Of a stretch of DNA of 64,000 nucleotides, positions 8,153-16,590 are shown one piece after another; position 1 is the stretch's first letter, and each line of letters opens with the position of its first letter. The position numbers were made by a program, and so were the translations under genes. The stretch is from Marinihelvus sp942491555 (lineage in GTDB: Bacteria > Pseudomonadota > Gammaproteobacteria > Xanthomonadales > SZUA-36): contig CALOBN010000002.1 in the NCBI GenBank assembly GCA_942491555.1, forward strand, positions 434,001-498,000. Reading direction: 5' to 3'. A model generated the notes under the pieces. That model was given only the letters and a program-made list of their open reading frames with translations, made no database searches and was not told the origin of the DNA.

Positions 8153-9692
8153 AGTGGGATTTCGCGTCATATAAAGTGTCCACGGTAATGTGTTCGATAC
8201 CTTGTTCCTGCGCAAAATTCTCGGTGTTGCGTTTGGCTTTGCCACGCACAAAGAAAGGAATCTTGCCCAGTTCCTTCTGTGCATCCGGGGTCCAGCTTGG
8301 CACGCCGGGTTGTGCGGGTTCAGCAGGCTCGTCCGCGGGTCGTTGCCCGGTTTTTACGCCGCCGCTGCGTCCCAGGTGGGACGGTGCAGCACCGTCATGA
8401 AACTCGAAGTCTTCACGGAACATACCCAAAAGGTGTTCTTCCAGGCCCATCATCAAGGGGTGGACCCAGGTGTCAAACAGGACGTTGGCGCCCTCAAAGC
8501 CCATCTGTGGTGAGTGGGCAGCAGGGAAATCCTGAACGTGAATCGGCGATGAAATCACAGCGCAGGCAATGCCGAGACGTTTTGCCATATGGCGTTCCAT
8601 CTGCGTGCCGAGAATAAGTTCCGGTTGCAGCGCCTGTACCTGGGCTTCTACTTCCAGGTAGTCATCTGTGATCAGGGCCTCGATACCGAATTCTTTCGCA
8701 AGCGCGCGCACATCGCGCGCGAACTCGCGGCTATAAGTGCCCAGGCCCACCACCTCAAAACCCAGTTCGTCCCGGGCCACCCTGGCGGCAGCCAGCGCGT
8801 GTGTCGCATCGGCAAAGATGAACACGCGCTTTCCGGTCAGATACGTCGAGTCGATGGAGCGCGAGTACCACGGCATGCGGCTAAGTTCGTGCGCCAACAG
8901 GGGTTCGGGATCCATACCGGCCAACCCGCAGACTTCGCGAACGAAGCTGCGCGTTGCACCCACACCGATCGGCACGGTGCGGGTGAACGGTTGATTGAAG
9001 TGACGCTTCAGCCAGGTCGCGGTGGTTTCGGCGATCTCCGGGTAGAGCACGACATTGAAGTCAGCATTCCCCAGTTGCGCGAGGTCCGAGGGCGAAGCCC
9101 CCATGGGCGCAACAACGTTGATCTCGATTCCGAACGATTCCAGCAGTCCAACCACTTCTTGCACGTCATCACGGTGACGGAATCCCAGGGCGGTGGGCCC
9201 GAGCAGGTTACAGCGAGGCGCATCTTCCGCTGTCTTGACGCGGGCCTCGCTTCCTTGTGCCATCTTGCGCACCAGGTGATAAAAAGTTTCTGACGCCCCC
9301 CAGTTTTCCTTGCGCTGGTAGGCAGGGAGCTCAAGGGGTACCACGGGGCAGGGCAGATTCAGGGCGTCGGTCAAACCGCCCGGGTCATCCTGAATCAGCT
9401 CTGCGGTGCAGGAGGCGCCGACCAGCATGGCCTCCGGCTTAAAGCGTTCGTAAGCATCAACCGCTGCATTCTGGAACAAGGACGCGGTATCGGCACCCAG
9501 GTCACGGGCCTGGAATGTGGTGTAGGTCACCGGCGGGCGCTTCGGTATGCGCTCAATCATGGTGAACAGCAGGTCTGCATAAGTATCACCCTGGGGTGCA
9601 TGCAGCACATAATGCACATTCCGCATTGCGGTCGCGACGCGCATGGCGCCGATATGCGGCGGGCCTTCATAAGTCCAGACAGTAAGATGCAT
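8142..9692 (-). CDS. bchB: Dark-operative protochlorophyllide reductase subunit BchB
   Basis: Catalytic partner of BchN, forming the heterotetramer that reduces protochlorophyllide. The start is set at ATG 9692 because the family begins with MxLTxWTYEGPPHxGAMR, seen here as MHLTVWTYEGPPHIGAMR. An upstream in-frame start would add 24 unrelated residues that overlap bchN. The product is 516 residues. FLVGASCTAELIQ-type and GANVLFDTWVHPLMMGLEEH segments are clear, and the C-terminal domain (KIPFFVRGKAKRNTE...) is the BchB-specific extension. One base separates it from bchN. Confidence 0.97.
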   Translation of the reverse strand: MHLTVWTYEGPPHIGAMRVATAMRNVHYVLHAPQGDTYADLLFTMIERIPKRPPVTYTTFQARDLGADTASLFQNAAVDAYERFKPEAMLVGASCTAELIQDDPGGLTDALNLPCPVVPLELPAYQRKENWGASETFYHLVRKMAQGSEARVKTAEDAPRCNLLGPTALGFRHRDDVQEVVGLLESFGIEINVVAPMGASPSDLAQLGNADFNVVLYPEIAETTATWLKRHFNQPFTRTVPIGVGATRSFVREVCGLAGMDPEPLLAHELSRMPWYSRSIDSTYLTGKRVFIFADATHALAAARVARDELGFEVVGLGTYSREFARDVRALAKEFGIEALITDDYLEVEAQVQALQPELILGTQMERHMAKRLGIACAVISSPIHVQDFPAAHSPQMGFEGANVLFDTWVHPLMMGLEEHLLGMFREDFEFHDGAAPSHLGRSGGVKTGQRPADEPAEPAQPGVPSWTPDAQKELGKIPFFVRGKAKRNTENFAQEQGIEHITVDTLYDAKSHYAR

Positions 9693-9693
9693 C

Positions 9694-10962
9694 TCAGACC
9701 ACCAGCCGCCGGGCGCGATCCAGGGGGCGTGCGAACAGCTCGGCGCAATCGCCGGCCTGCTCATACCCCTGAATTGGCGTAAACAATAATTCGATGGACC
9801 ACTTGGTCGTCACACCCTGGGCCTCCAGGGGGTTGGCCAGGCCAAGACCGCAAACGACCATATCAGGCTTGTCTGCCAGACAGCGGTCCAGTTGCTTTTC
9901 AACGTCCTGCCCTTCCGAGAGCTGCACTGAATCGGGCAGCCATTCCAGTTCTTCGGCAAGATGTTCACGATGCAGGTAGGGCGTGCCGACCTCCATGGCC
10001 TCCATGCCCAGTTCCCGGTGCAGCATGCGCGCCAGGGGAATCTCAAGTTGGGAGTCCGGGAAAAAGAAAATTCGTTTGCCCTGCAATTGCTCACGGTAAA
10101 TTGCCAACGCGCGGTTGGCCCGCTCCCGCGGGGCTTTGGTCACTTCCTCAAACTTCTCATCGGCAACATCCCACAATTTCGCCGCAGCGCGAAGCCACGC
10201 CGTGGTGCCTTCTTCGCCAAGTGGAAAGGGTGCCGCGATTCGCTGTGCGCCGCGTTTTTCCAGGGCCATGGCGGTGTCAGTGAGAAATGGCTGAGCCAGG
10301 AGATAGCGTGTACCTGTGCCGATCGGGGGCATGGTGTCGGAGGTCCTGGCGGGGAAGAAATCTACCGGGCCAATCCCTAGCTTGTCGAACAGGCTTCTGA
10401 ACTGGTCTTCCACAACGTCTGCGAGGGCACCAACCACCATGAGTCGTGTTTCATTGCTGTCGCTGGCGTCCAACTCCGGAACCAGCGACGCCAGGCAGGC
10501 ATCTTCGCCCTGGGTGAATGTGGTTTCGATACCGCTGCCTGAGTAATTAAGGACCCGCACCTGCGGCATGAAGCGGTCCGAGAGGCGCTCGGCGGCGCGG
10601 CTCAGATCGATCTTGATCACCTCGGAAGGGCAGGATCCGACCAGAAACAACAGTTTGATATCCGGCCGGCGCTCCAGGAGACGCGACACTTCCCGATCGA
10701 GTTCCTCGTGGACATCGGCCAGGCCGGCAAGATCACGTTCATCAATAATGGCGGTGCCAAAGCGTGGTTCGGCAAAAATCATTACCCCGGCGGCAGATTG
10801 CACCAGGTGTGCGCAGGTGCGGGAACCAACAACCAGGAAGAAGGCATCCTGAATTTTGCGATGCAGCCACACGATACCTGTGAGTCCGCAGAAAACCTCG
10901 CGCTGACCACGTTCGCGAATGATTGGACGTTCACCGGGTTTGTTTAGCGCGACGACGCTCAT
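9694..10962 (-). CDS. bchN: Dark-operative protochlorophyllide reductase subunit BchN
   Basis: NifD-like subunit (422 residues) that binds the [4Fe-4S] cluster and protochlorophyllide together with BchB. Diagnostic parts are EVFCGLTGIVWLHRKIQDAF and VVGSRTCAHLVQSAAGVMIF, whose cysteines are cluster ligands, followed by FLVGSCPSEVIKIDL. The ATG at 10962 overlaps the bchF stop by 4 bases, which places it second in the operon. Confidence 0.97.
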   Translation of the reverse strand: MSVVALNKPGERPIIRERGQREVFCGLTGIVWLHRKIQDAFFLVVGSRTCAHLVQSAAGVMIFAEPRFGTAIIDERDLAGLADVHEELDREVSRLLERRPDIKLLFLVGSCPSEVIKIDLSRAAERLSDRFMPQVRVLNYSGSGIETTFTQGEDACLASLVPELDASDSNETRLMVVGALADVVEDQFRSLFDKLGIGPVDFFPARTSDTMPPIGTGTRYLLAQPFLTDTAMALEKRGAQRIAAPFPLGEEGTTAWLRAAAKLWDVADEKFEEVTKAPRERANRALAIYREQLQGKRIFFFPDSQLEIPLARMLHRELGMEAMEVGTPYLHREHLAEELEWLPDSVQLSEGQDVEKQLDRCLADKPDMVVCGLGLANPLEAQGVTTKWSIELLFTPIQGYEQAGDCAELFARPLDRARRLVV

Positions 10963-11522
10963 GAAGCAGCTCCCATGGCAGCCGGGTCACCAGAATCGAC
11001 GGACTGGCCAGAATCGACCGTCATCAGCCGCGCCTGGCGCAGTTTCCACAGGAACTGTCCGGCGTTGATGATGTAAGTGAAATAGGCAGCCAGCGCTAAC
11101 CACATTTGTTGTTCCATGGTCAGCCAGCCGAACGCCACGCAGGCGATGTAGGCAGTGTGCAGTGCCAGTACCAGCATGCTGAACACGTCTTCCCAGAAAA
11201 ACGCTGGCGCGAAGAGGTAGCAGCCATAAACAACCTTTTCCCAGATCGCGCCGGTAATCATTATTAAATACAGGACCAGGGTCTTGATCACTACAGACAC
11301 GGTTGCGGCCGTACCGCCTTCCCCCGTGACCAGAAAGTGAGCTACCAGCCCAAGGCTGATGAGAAAAACGAGAAACTGAACGGGCGCAAGGATTCCTTGC
11401 ACCAGGGTCCAGGGCGTCTCATCACGCCGCCGACGCTCCTCAGGTGTGTAGAGGGGTTTCGCAGGTGCTGAACGATTCGCAGATACGTCGCCAGGGTGCC
11501 GATCAGGGCTGTGGGTACTCAT
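10959..11522 (-). CDS. bchF: 3-vinyl bacteriochlorophyllide hydratase BchF
   Basis: Hydrates the 3-vinyl group on the way to bacteriochlorophyllide a. The 187-residue product carries several hydrophobic helices and the family phrase RRRDETPWTLVQGILAPVQF near the start, then EKVVYGCYLFAPAFFWEDVF and AYFTYIINAGQFLWKLRQAR. The ATG at 11522 is preferred; a TTG four codons upstream (11534) is also in frame. It is the first gene of the leftward bch-puh operon, downstream of a good sigma70-type promoter at 11580-11608. Confidence 0.94.
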   Translation of the reverse strand: MSTHSPDRHPGDVSANRSAPAKPLYTPEERRRRDETPWTLVQGILAPVQFLVFLISLGLVAHFLVTGEGGTAATVSVVIKTLVLYLIMITGAIWEKVVYGCYLFAPAFFWEDVFSMLVLALHTAYIACVAFGWLTMEQQMWLALAAYFTYIINAGQFLWKLRQARLMTVDSGQSVDSGDPAAMGAAS

Positions 11523-11579
11523 TGGTTTATTCAACTTGGTTTTATTTCAACTTTCAGTTTGCCGATGCCGTTAGGAGTG

Positions 11580-11608
11580 AATCTAAATGCCCAACGCGCA
11601 AGTGTCAA
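11580..11608 (-). promoter_or_regulatory. Sigma70-type promoter for the bchF-bchI operon
   Basis: On the minus strand TTGACA (complement of 11603-11608) is followed after exactly 17 bases by TAGATT (complement of 11580-11585), 58 bases before the bchF ATG. A strong -35 box is unusual for a regulated photosynthesis promoter. The divergent 257-base gap to aerR also holds other TGTC/GACA half-sites (11603, 11616, 11633), but none with the 12-base spacing of a classical PpsR site. Transcription from here is inferred. Confidence 0.5.
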
Positions 11609-11779
11609 CCTAAGTTGTCGTTAATTGTTCTTGACATGGCCTTGAGGTGAGGAGTAGCGTGATAGTTGGACCGGTCAAATTAATGGCGGGTTGTTAGATT
11701 CAGCGCTTTGCGGAGTCGCGTTCTGCGTGACAAGCGGAAAGTGGTGTGTATCATGGTGGTCCCTTGTTGGGAGTAAACC

Positions 11780-12655
11780 ATGAGTAACAACGACTCGCAC
11801 GGTATCCCCCTGGAAAGCCTCGGGGATCTGATCGGAAAACCGGGTCAGCTGAGCGACCCACCCGCCGCGGACTCCTGGGGAAATGACCCCAGGCTTAGCC
11901 GCACGATTGAAGGGGAGATCATCCCTCGACTAATGATGCTCTTCGACCAACATATATCGGGTGCCCTCCCGAATGCAGGGCGACAAGCCGGATCTTTGCT
12001 GCCGGATGATGTTCGGGAATTTGTTAACGTGGTGCTGGAAAACGATGCGGACATCATCTGCGAGTACGTCAGTAATTTGAGGGACAGCGGTGAATCACTC
12101 CCCGACCTCTATTTGTCACTGCTTGCGCCCGCGGCCCGTGAACTCGGTGATATGTGGGATCGCGATGAATGCAGTTTTACTGCCGTCACGCTCGGCGTGT
12201 CGCGTCTGCACCAGGTATTGATGCGTTTCAGCCCAAGCTTCAGCGCAGAACAGCCGGAAGATCAATTTAACGGGCACAGCGCACTCATCATTCCGGTTCC
12301 CGGCGAAGATCACACTTTTGGACTTTTTATGCTGGCCGAATTCTTCCGCCGTGAAGGCTGGAATATCTGTAGTGCGACGCCTGCGACCACCGACGAGCTT
12401 GTCGGGCTGGTCAAAAGTGGCGCCTACGACATTGTCGGCTGCTCCCTGAGCACCGAGCAGCATATGGATACCCTGGTTTCAATGATAGAAGCGGTGCGCG
12501 GAAACTCCAGGAATCGGGACATCAAGGTCATCGTGGGAGGGCGCGTCTTTAGTGAGCAGCCTGATCTGGTCGATATCGTCGGTGCCGACGCAACGGCGAG
12601 TAATGGACAGGATGCGGTAAGACTGGCGGAACAGCTGGTAAGCCAAGCCCGATGA
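11780..12655 (+). CDS. ppaA: Cobalamin-binding photosynthesis regulator AerR/PpaA
   Basis: A 291-residue protein with a C-terminal B12-binding domain: ALIIPVPGEDHTFGLFMLAE, with the H-x-x-G motif at His178 to Gly181, then GAYDIVGCSLSTEQHMDTL and VIVGGRVFSEQPDLVDIVGA. In Rhodobacter, AerR/PpaA binds B12 and acts as an anti-repressor of CrtJ/PpsR, linking light and vitamin B12 to pigment synthesis. It lies immediately upstream of ppsR and diverges from bchF, the canonical arrangement. A GGGAG ribosome binding site precedes the ATG. A 180-residue N-terminal helical region is less conserved. Confidence 0.92.
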   Translation: MSNNDSHGIPLESLGDLIGKPGQLSDPPAADSWGNDPRLSRTIEGEIIPRLMMLFDQHISGALPNAGRQAGSLLPDDVREFVNVVLENDADIICEYVSNLRDSGESLPDLYLSLLAPAARELGDMWDRDECSFTAVTLGVSRLHQVLMRFSPSFSAEQPEDQFNGHSALIIPVPGEDHTFGLFMLAEFFRREGWNICSATPATTDELVGLVKSGAYDIVGCSLSTEQHMDTLVSMIEAVRGNSRNRDIKVIVGGRVFSEQPDLVDIVGADATASNGQDAVRLAEQLVSQAR

Positions 12656-12733
12656 ACCTCTCTTGAACTTCCTTCAGTTCCCAATGCTCATGCTGACACG
12701 CAAAAACCATTGCGGGTTGCGGTTCTGAAAGTC

Positions 12734-14146
12734 ATGGCGACCTCGCAAATTCCCCAGCGTTATCTTGAAGGCGTGAGCCCAAAGCTGACCGCTGACCTGC
12801 TCGCTTCATCCAATGACATCAGCCTGGTTATTGATGATGAAGGCGTCATTCGTGATGTGGGTATCGATGCGGGTTCCAGTCTGTTTGAGGAGTTCACCGG
12901 TCTGATCGGCAAGGACTGGCTGGATACTGTTACCCGCGAGTCCCGCAATAAAATTCATGATCTTTTGGCTGTCACAGCCGACACCTCACCCTCCAAATGG
13001 CGGCAGATTAACCACCTTTCAGGCGATAAGGACAGTATTCCGGTCATGTACCGGGTGCTCACCCGCGATGATGACGGGCATTTGATCGTAGTCGGTCGGG
13101 ATTTACGGGATATTTCAGCGCTTCAGCAACAATTGCTGGACGTGCAGCATTCCATGGAGCGCGATTACGCACGGCTTCACCAGGCTGAAACGCGTTACCG
13201 GATGCTTTTCACCCTGGCGACGGAAGGCATTTTAATTGTAAACGCCGACACCCGGCGGGTGGTGGAGGCTAATCCGGCTGCCGGCCGCCTGCTTGAGCGG
13301 TCCGTTGGCAAGCTCATCGGCCGCGCGTTCCCGATTGGCTTCGACGAGGCAAGTCAGCGCATCATGGATGAGCATCTTGCCCAGCTCATGGCTGCAGGCC
13401 ACGCTGAAGAAGTCGGGTTACAGCTCGAGCACGATCCGGAAATCAGCGTCAAGGTGCGTGCCACGCTTCTGCGTCGTGAAGACGGCGTGTACTTCCTGGT
13501 GCGCATAGCGACCCAGGGTGATGGCAGCAGCGATGTTCGCTTCCAGCCCCTGATTGAAGTCGTCAAGCGTTCGCCCGACGCGTTTGTTGTAACAGACCCG
13601 GACGGCATTGTGCTCGCGGCCAATAAGGCGTTTCTGGAATTGGCACAGGTCGGTTCAGAGGTTCAGGCCAAGGGCCAGTCCCTGGAGCGATGGGTAGGCC
13701 GCAGTGGTGTGGATTTTGATCTGCTACGTAAAAACCTGACCAAGCGGACTCAGTTGCGGCAATTTGCGACCACCGTCCGACCTGAGTACGGCGACACCAT
13801 TGAGGTTGATCTGTCCGGTGTTGCGGCGCTCGATGCCTCGCAGCCTTGCCTTGGTTTCGTAATACGACGAAATACAAAGAAGGTTACACCAACTATTCCC
13901 AAGCCGGATGAACCGCTGGCCGAGTCCATTCGTGACATGACCGAGCTGATTGGCCGTGTTCCGCTCAAGGACCTGGTGCGTGAAACCTCCGACATCATCG
14001 AACGCCTGTGTATCGAGGCAGCCTTGAGAACCACGCATGGTAATCGGGCCTCCGCTGCCGAACTGCTCGGCCTTAGCCGTCAAAGCCTGTACGTGAAACT
14101 GCGTCGATACGGCCTTTCTGACTTCGATAGTGAGAGCCAGCCCTGA
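12734..14146 (+). CDS. ppsR: Photosynthesis repressor PpsR/CrtJ
   Basis: Transcription factor of 470 residues with PAS-type segments (about residues 25-120, 150-250 and 265-370) and a C-terminal Fis-type helix-turn-helix, HGNRASAAELLGLSRQSLYV. PpsR/CrtJ represses bch, crt and puf/puc genes under high oxygen by binding TGT-N12-ACA. Cys426 (ERLCIEAAL) lies in the DNA-binding domain where R. sphaeroides Cys424 and R. capsulatus Cys420 are redox-active. ATG 12734 is chosen over a TTG eight codons upstream. The gene follows aerR by 78 bases. Confidence 0.94.
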   Translation: MATSQIPQRYLEGVSPKLTADLLASSNDISLVIDDEGVIRDVGIDAGSSLFEEFTGLIGKDWLDTVTRESRNKIHDLLAVTADTSPSKWRQINHLSGDKDSIPVMYRVLTRDDDGHLIVVGRDLRDISALQQQLLDVQHSMERDYARLHQAETRYRMLFTLATEGILIVNADTRRVVEANPAAGRLLERSVGKLIGRAFPIGFDEASQRIMDEHLAQLMAAGHAEEVGLQLEHDPEISVKVRATLLRREDGVYFLVRIATQGDGSSDVRFQPLIEVVKRSPDAFVVTDPDGIVLAANKAFLELAQVGSEVQAKGQSLERWVGRSGVDFDLLRKNLTKRTQLRQFATTVRPEYGDTIEVDLSGVAALDASQPCLGFVIRRNTKKVTPTIPKPDEPLAESIRDMTELIGRVPLKDLVRETSDIIERLCIEAALRTTHGNRASAAELLGLSRQSLYVKLRRYGLSDFDSESQP

Positions 14147-14190
14147 AGTTTTACGTGCACTCTTAAGCGGTTCAGATAATCTCAAAAATA

Positions 14191-14208
14191 TGTCTATTTT
14201 AGTTGACA
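14191..14208. promoter_or_regulatory. PpsR/CrtJ operator upstream of bchG
   Basis: The sequence reads TGTC, ten A/T-rich bases, then GACA, a perfect match to the palindromic PpsR/CrtJ consensus TGTc-N10-gACA. It ends 30 bases before the bchG ATG, and its right half overlaps a TTGACA box (14203-14208), so bound PpsR could exclude RNA polymerase. Because ppsR is just upstream, this would be a site for repression of bchG-bchP. Binding is inferred from the motif. Confidence 0.7.
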
Positions 14209-14238
14209 CTTAGCATTGTCACGTTTACTTTCAGTCTA

Positions 14239-15144
14239 ATGACACGTGTTAGCGCTACAGCCCCCGAAACGCCGTCTCATCAATGGGGCGCGTACCTCCA
14301 GTTGCTCAAACCAATCACCTGGTTTCCGCCCATGTGGGCCTTTGCCTGCGGGCTGGTGGCTTCCGGTGCAGATCTTCTTGAGCGGTGGCCATTGATCCTT
14401 GCCGGGGTTGCCCTGGCAGGACCTCTTATCTGCGGTACCAGCCAGATCGTCAACGATTGGTTTGACCGTCATGTTGATGCGCTTAACGAACCCGATCGCC
14501 CCATCCCGTCCGGCAGGGTGCCAGGGCGTCGCGCTCTGTGGTTTGCCTGCCTGTGGACCGTATTGTCTCTGGCCGTCGCTTTCGCCCTCGGACCGTGGGT
14601 TGCAGCAGCCGGAACGCTGGGCATGATTTTTGCCTGGATCTACAGCGCCCCGCCTTTGCGACTCAAGCAGAACGGCTGGTTCGGCAACGCAGCCTGCGGG
14701 CTCTGTTACGAGGGACTGCCCTGGTTTACTGCCGCAGCCGTCGCCGCCGGTGCCTATCCGGGAAACCCGATTGTATGGCTGTGTCTGCTCTACAGTGCCG
14801 GCGCCCACGGCATTATGACCCTGAACGATTTCAAGGCCATTGAGGGCGACCTGGAGATGGGTATTCGCTCCTTGCCCGCGCAACTTGGCGCCGAACGGGC
14901 AGCGCTTCTGGCCTGCTGGGTGATGGCACTGCCGCAGCTGGTGGTCGTTGGCCTGCTGGTACATTGGGGTGTTCACTGGGCGGCCGTTACCGTGGGTGTT
15001 CTGGTGCTTGCCCAGGTGGCTTGTATGCTGCGTTTATTACAAGATCCGAAAGGATTGGCGCCCTGGTATAACGCCACCGGTATTAGTATGTATGTCTCGG
15101 GCATGATGGTCAGCGCCGTTGCGGTGCGGGGTCTGGCGGGCTGA
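14239..15144 (+). CDS. bchG: Bacteriochlorophyll synthase BchG (geranylgeranyl transferase)
   Basis: UbiA-family polytopic prenyltransferase (301 residues) that esterifies bacteriochlorophyllide a with geranylgeranyl diphosphate. The Asp-rich motif NDWFDRHVD starts near residue 72 and is followed by NEPDRPIPSGR. A second motif, TLNDFKAIEGDLEMGIRSLP, is typical of chlorophyll synthases. ATG 14239 is the start that leaves the upstream PpsR box non-coding. It is followed after 28 bases by the PucC-like carrier and then bchP. Confidence 0.95.
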   Translation: MTRVSATAPETPSHQWGAYLQLLKPITWFPPMWAFACGLVASGADLLERWPLILAGVALAGPLICGTSQIVNDWFDRHVDALNEPDRPIPSGRVPGRRALWFACLWTVLSLAVAFALGPWVAAAGTLGMIFAWIYSAPPLRLKQNGWFGNAACGLCYEGLPWFTAAAVAAGAYPGNPIVWLCLLYSAGAHGIMTLNDFKAIEGDLEMGIRSLPAQLGAERAALLACWVMALPQLVVVGLLVHWGVHWAAVTVGVLVLAQVACMLRLLQDPKGLAPWYNATGISMYVSGMMVSAVAVRGLAG

Positions 15145-15172
15145 TGACATTAGATTGTATGGATAGGGTCTT

Positions 15173-16567
15173 ATGAGCAATTTGGGCGGACTCAGCTGGT
15201 TTGGCGTATTTCGCCTGGCGCTGGTGCAGGCATCAATTGGTGCAGTTGTTGTATTGACGACCTCGACGCTGAACCGGGTCATGGTGGTCGAACTTGCCAT
15301 GGCCGCTACCCTGCCGGGACTGCTGGTTGCTTTGCATTATTTTGTTCAGCTGTCACGCCCGAAATTTGGTCATGAGTCAGACAAGGGGGGCCAGCGAACT
15401 CCCTGGATCGTTGGGGGTATGGCCCTGCTGGGCCTGGGCGGCATACTCGCCGCCGCCTCGGCAGGTGTGATGTCGGTAAACAGTATCGGCGGTATCGCCC
15501 TGGCAACCCTGGCCTTCCTGATGATTGGCGCCGGGGTGGGTGCCTGTGGCACATCGCTGCTGGTCCTGCTTGCTTCCAGCGTGTCACCTGAGCGGCGGGC
15601 TCCGGCCGCGACCATAACCTGGTTGATGATGATTGTGAGTTTCGCTGTCACGGCAACCGTTGCAGGTGCATTTCTGGATCCCTTCAGCTTCACGCGGTTG
15701 CTTGTGGTCACCAGTGTCATTTCAGGGATCGCCCTGGCAGTGACCTGGGTGGCGACTCTGGGCCTGGAAAAATCTGTCGGGCTGGTGCCAGCGGCTGCGG
15801 CAGACGCTGACACGCTTCCCGACCCCGTTCAGAAGAACGATCATGAAGCGCGGCCACAGCGGTTTATCGATGCCCTCAAGGAGGTGCTCGCCGAACCGCA
15901 TACGCGGGTGTTTGGCCTGTTCGTATTTATTTCCATGCTCGCCTACAGTGCCCAGGATCTCGTTATGGAGCCTTTCGCGGGTGCGGTTTTCGGGCTGACG
16001 CCGGGTGAATCGACCCAGTTGGGCGGCAAACAATACGGGGGCGTCCTGCTGGGCATGGTCCTCGTGGCGCTGATTGGGCGCTGGGCGGGCGCGGCCGGAC
16101 AGGGTGTTTTACGTGTCTGCCTGATCATCGGCTGCCTGGCATCCGCGGCAATGCTGGCCGGCCTGGCAACGGCCGGGTTCAGTGGTCCGCCCTGGCCACT
16201 GGAAGTCAACGTCTTCCTGCTTGGCCTGGCCAACGGTGTTTATGCCGTGGCGGCCATCAGCAGCATGATGACGCTGGTTTCCTGCGGAACAAAAGGTCGT
16301 GACGGCACACGCATGGGCGTTTGGGGCGCCTCGCAGGCCATTGCCTTTGGCCTTGGCGGCCTGGCGGGTACCGTCGTGGTGGACCTGGTGCGCATGATCA
16401 GCAGTGATGTCGCCATCGCTTATGCCGTTGTGTTTACTACCCAGGCGCTGCTGTTTGCCACCGCTGCCTGGCTGGCATTGCGGATGCCGCGCGATTCCGC
16501 TGTACAACACTCTTTAACTTCAAAACGGCGGGCGGCAGCACTAACGCCCGCGACCCAGGAACTCTGA
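15173..16567 (+). CDS. PucC-like bacteriochlorophyll carrier between bchG and bchP
   Basis: A second BCD-family (PucC/LhaA-like) membrane protein, 464 residues with about 12 hydrophobic segments. It has the N-terminal FRLALVQASIGAVVVLTTST and LNRVMVVELAMAATLPGLLV signature. In many purple bacteria an ORF of this family lies between bchG and bchP (ORF428 or bch2); it is thought to handle bacteriochlorophyll or its precursors. It shares architecture with the lhaA product at 4885-6321, and the operon position distinguishes the two. Confidence 0.88.
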   Translation: MSNLGGLSWFGVFRLALVQASIGAVVVLTTSTLNRVMVVELAMAATLPGLLVALHYFVQLSRPKFGHESDKGGQRTPWIVGGMALLGLGGILAAASAGVMSVNSIGGIALATLAFLMIGAGVGACGTSLLVLLASSVSPERRAPAATITWLMMIVSFAVTATVAGAFLDPFSFTRLLVVTSVISGIALAVTWVATLGLEKSVGLVPAAAADADTLPDPVQKNDHEARPQRFIDALKEVLAEPHTRVFGLFVFISMLAYSAQDLVMEPFAGAVFGLTPGESTQLGGKQYGGVLLGMVLVALIGRWAGAAGQGVLRVCLIIGCLASAAMLAGLATAGFSGPPWPLEVNVFLLGLANGVYAVAAISSMMTLVSCGTKGRDGTRMGVWGASQAIAFGLGGLAGTVVVDLVRMISSDVAIAYAVVFTTQALLFATAAWLALRMPRDSAVQHSLTSKRRAAALTPATQEL

Positions 16568-16590
16568 GGCCGAAGCCCAGGACAACGATC

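Noticed and set aside
11616..11636. PpsR-like site in the bchF/aerR intergenic region
   Set aside because: The TGT and ACA halves are 15 bases apart, not 12, so it does not meet the known consensus; kept only as a comment.
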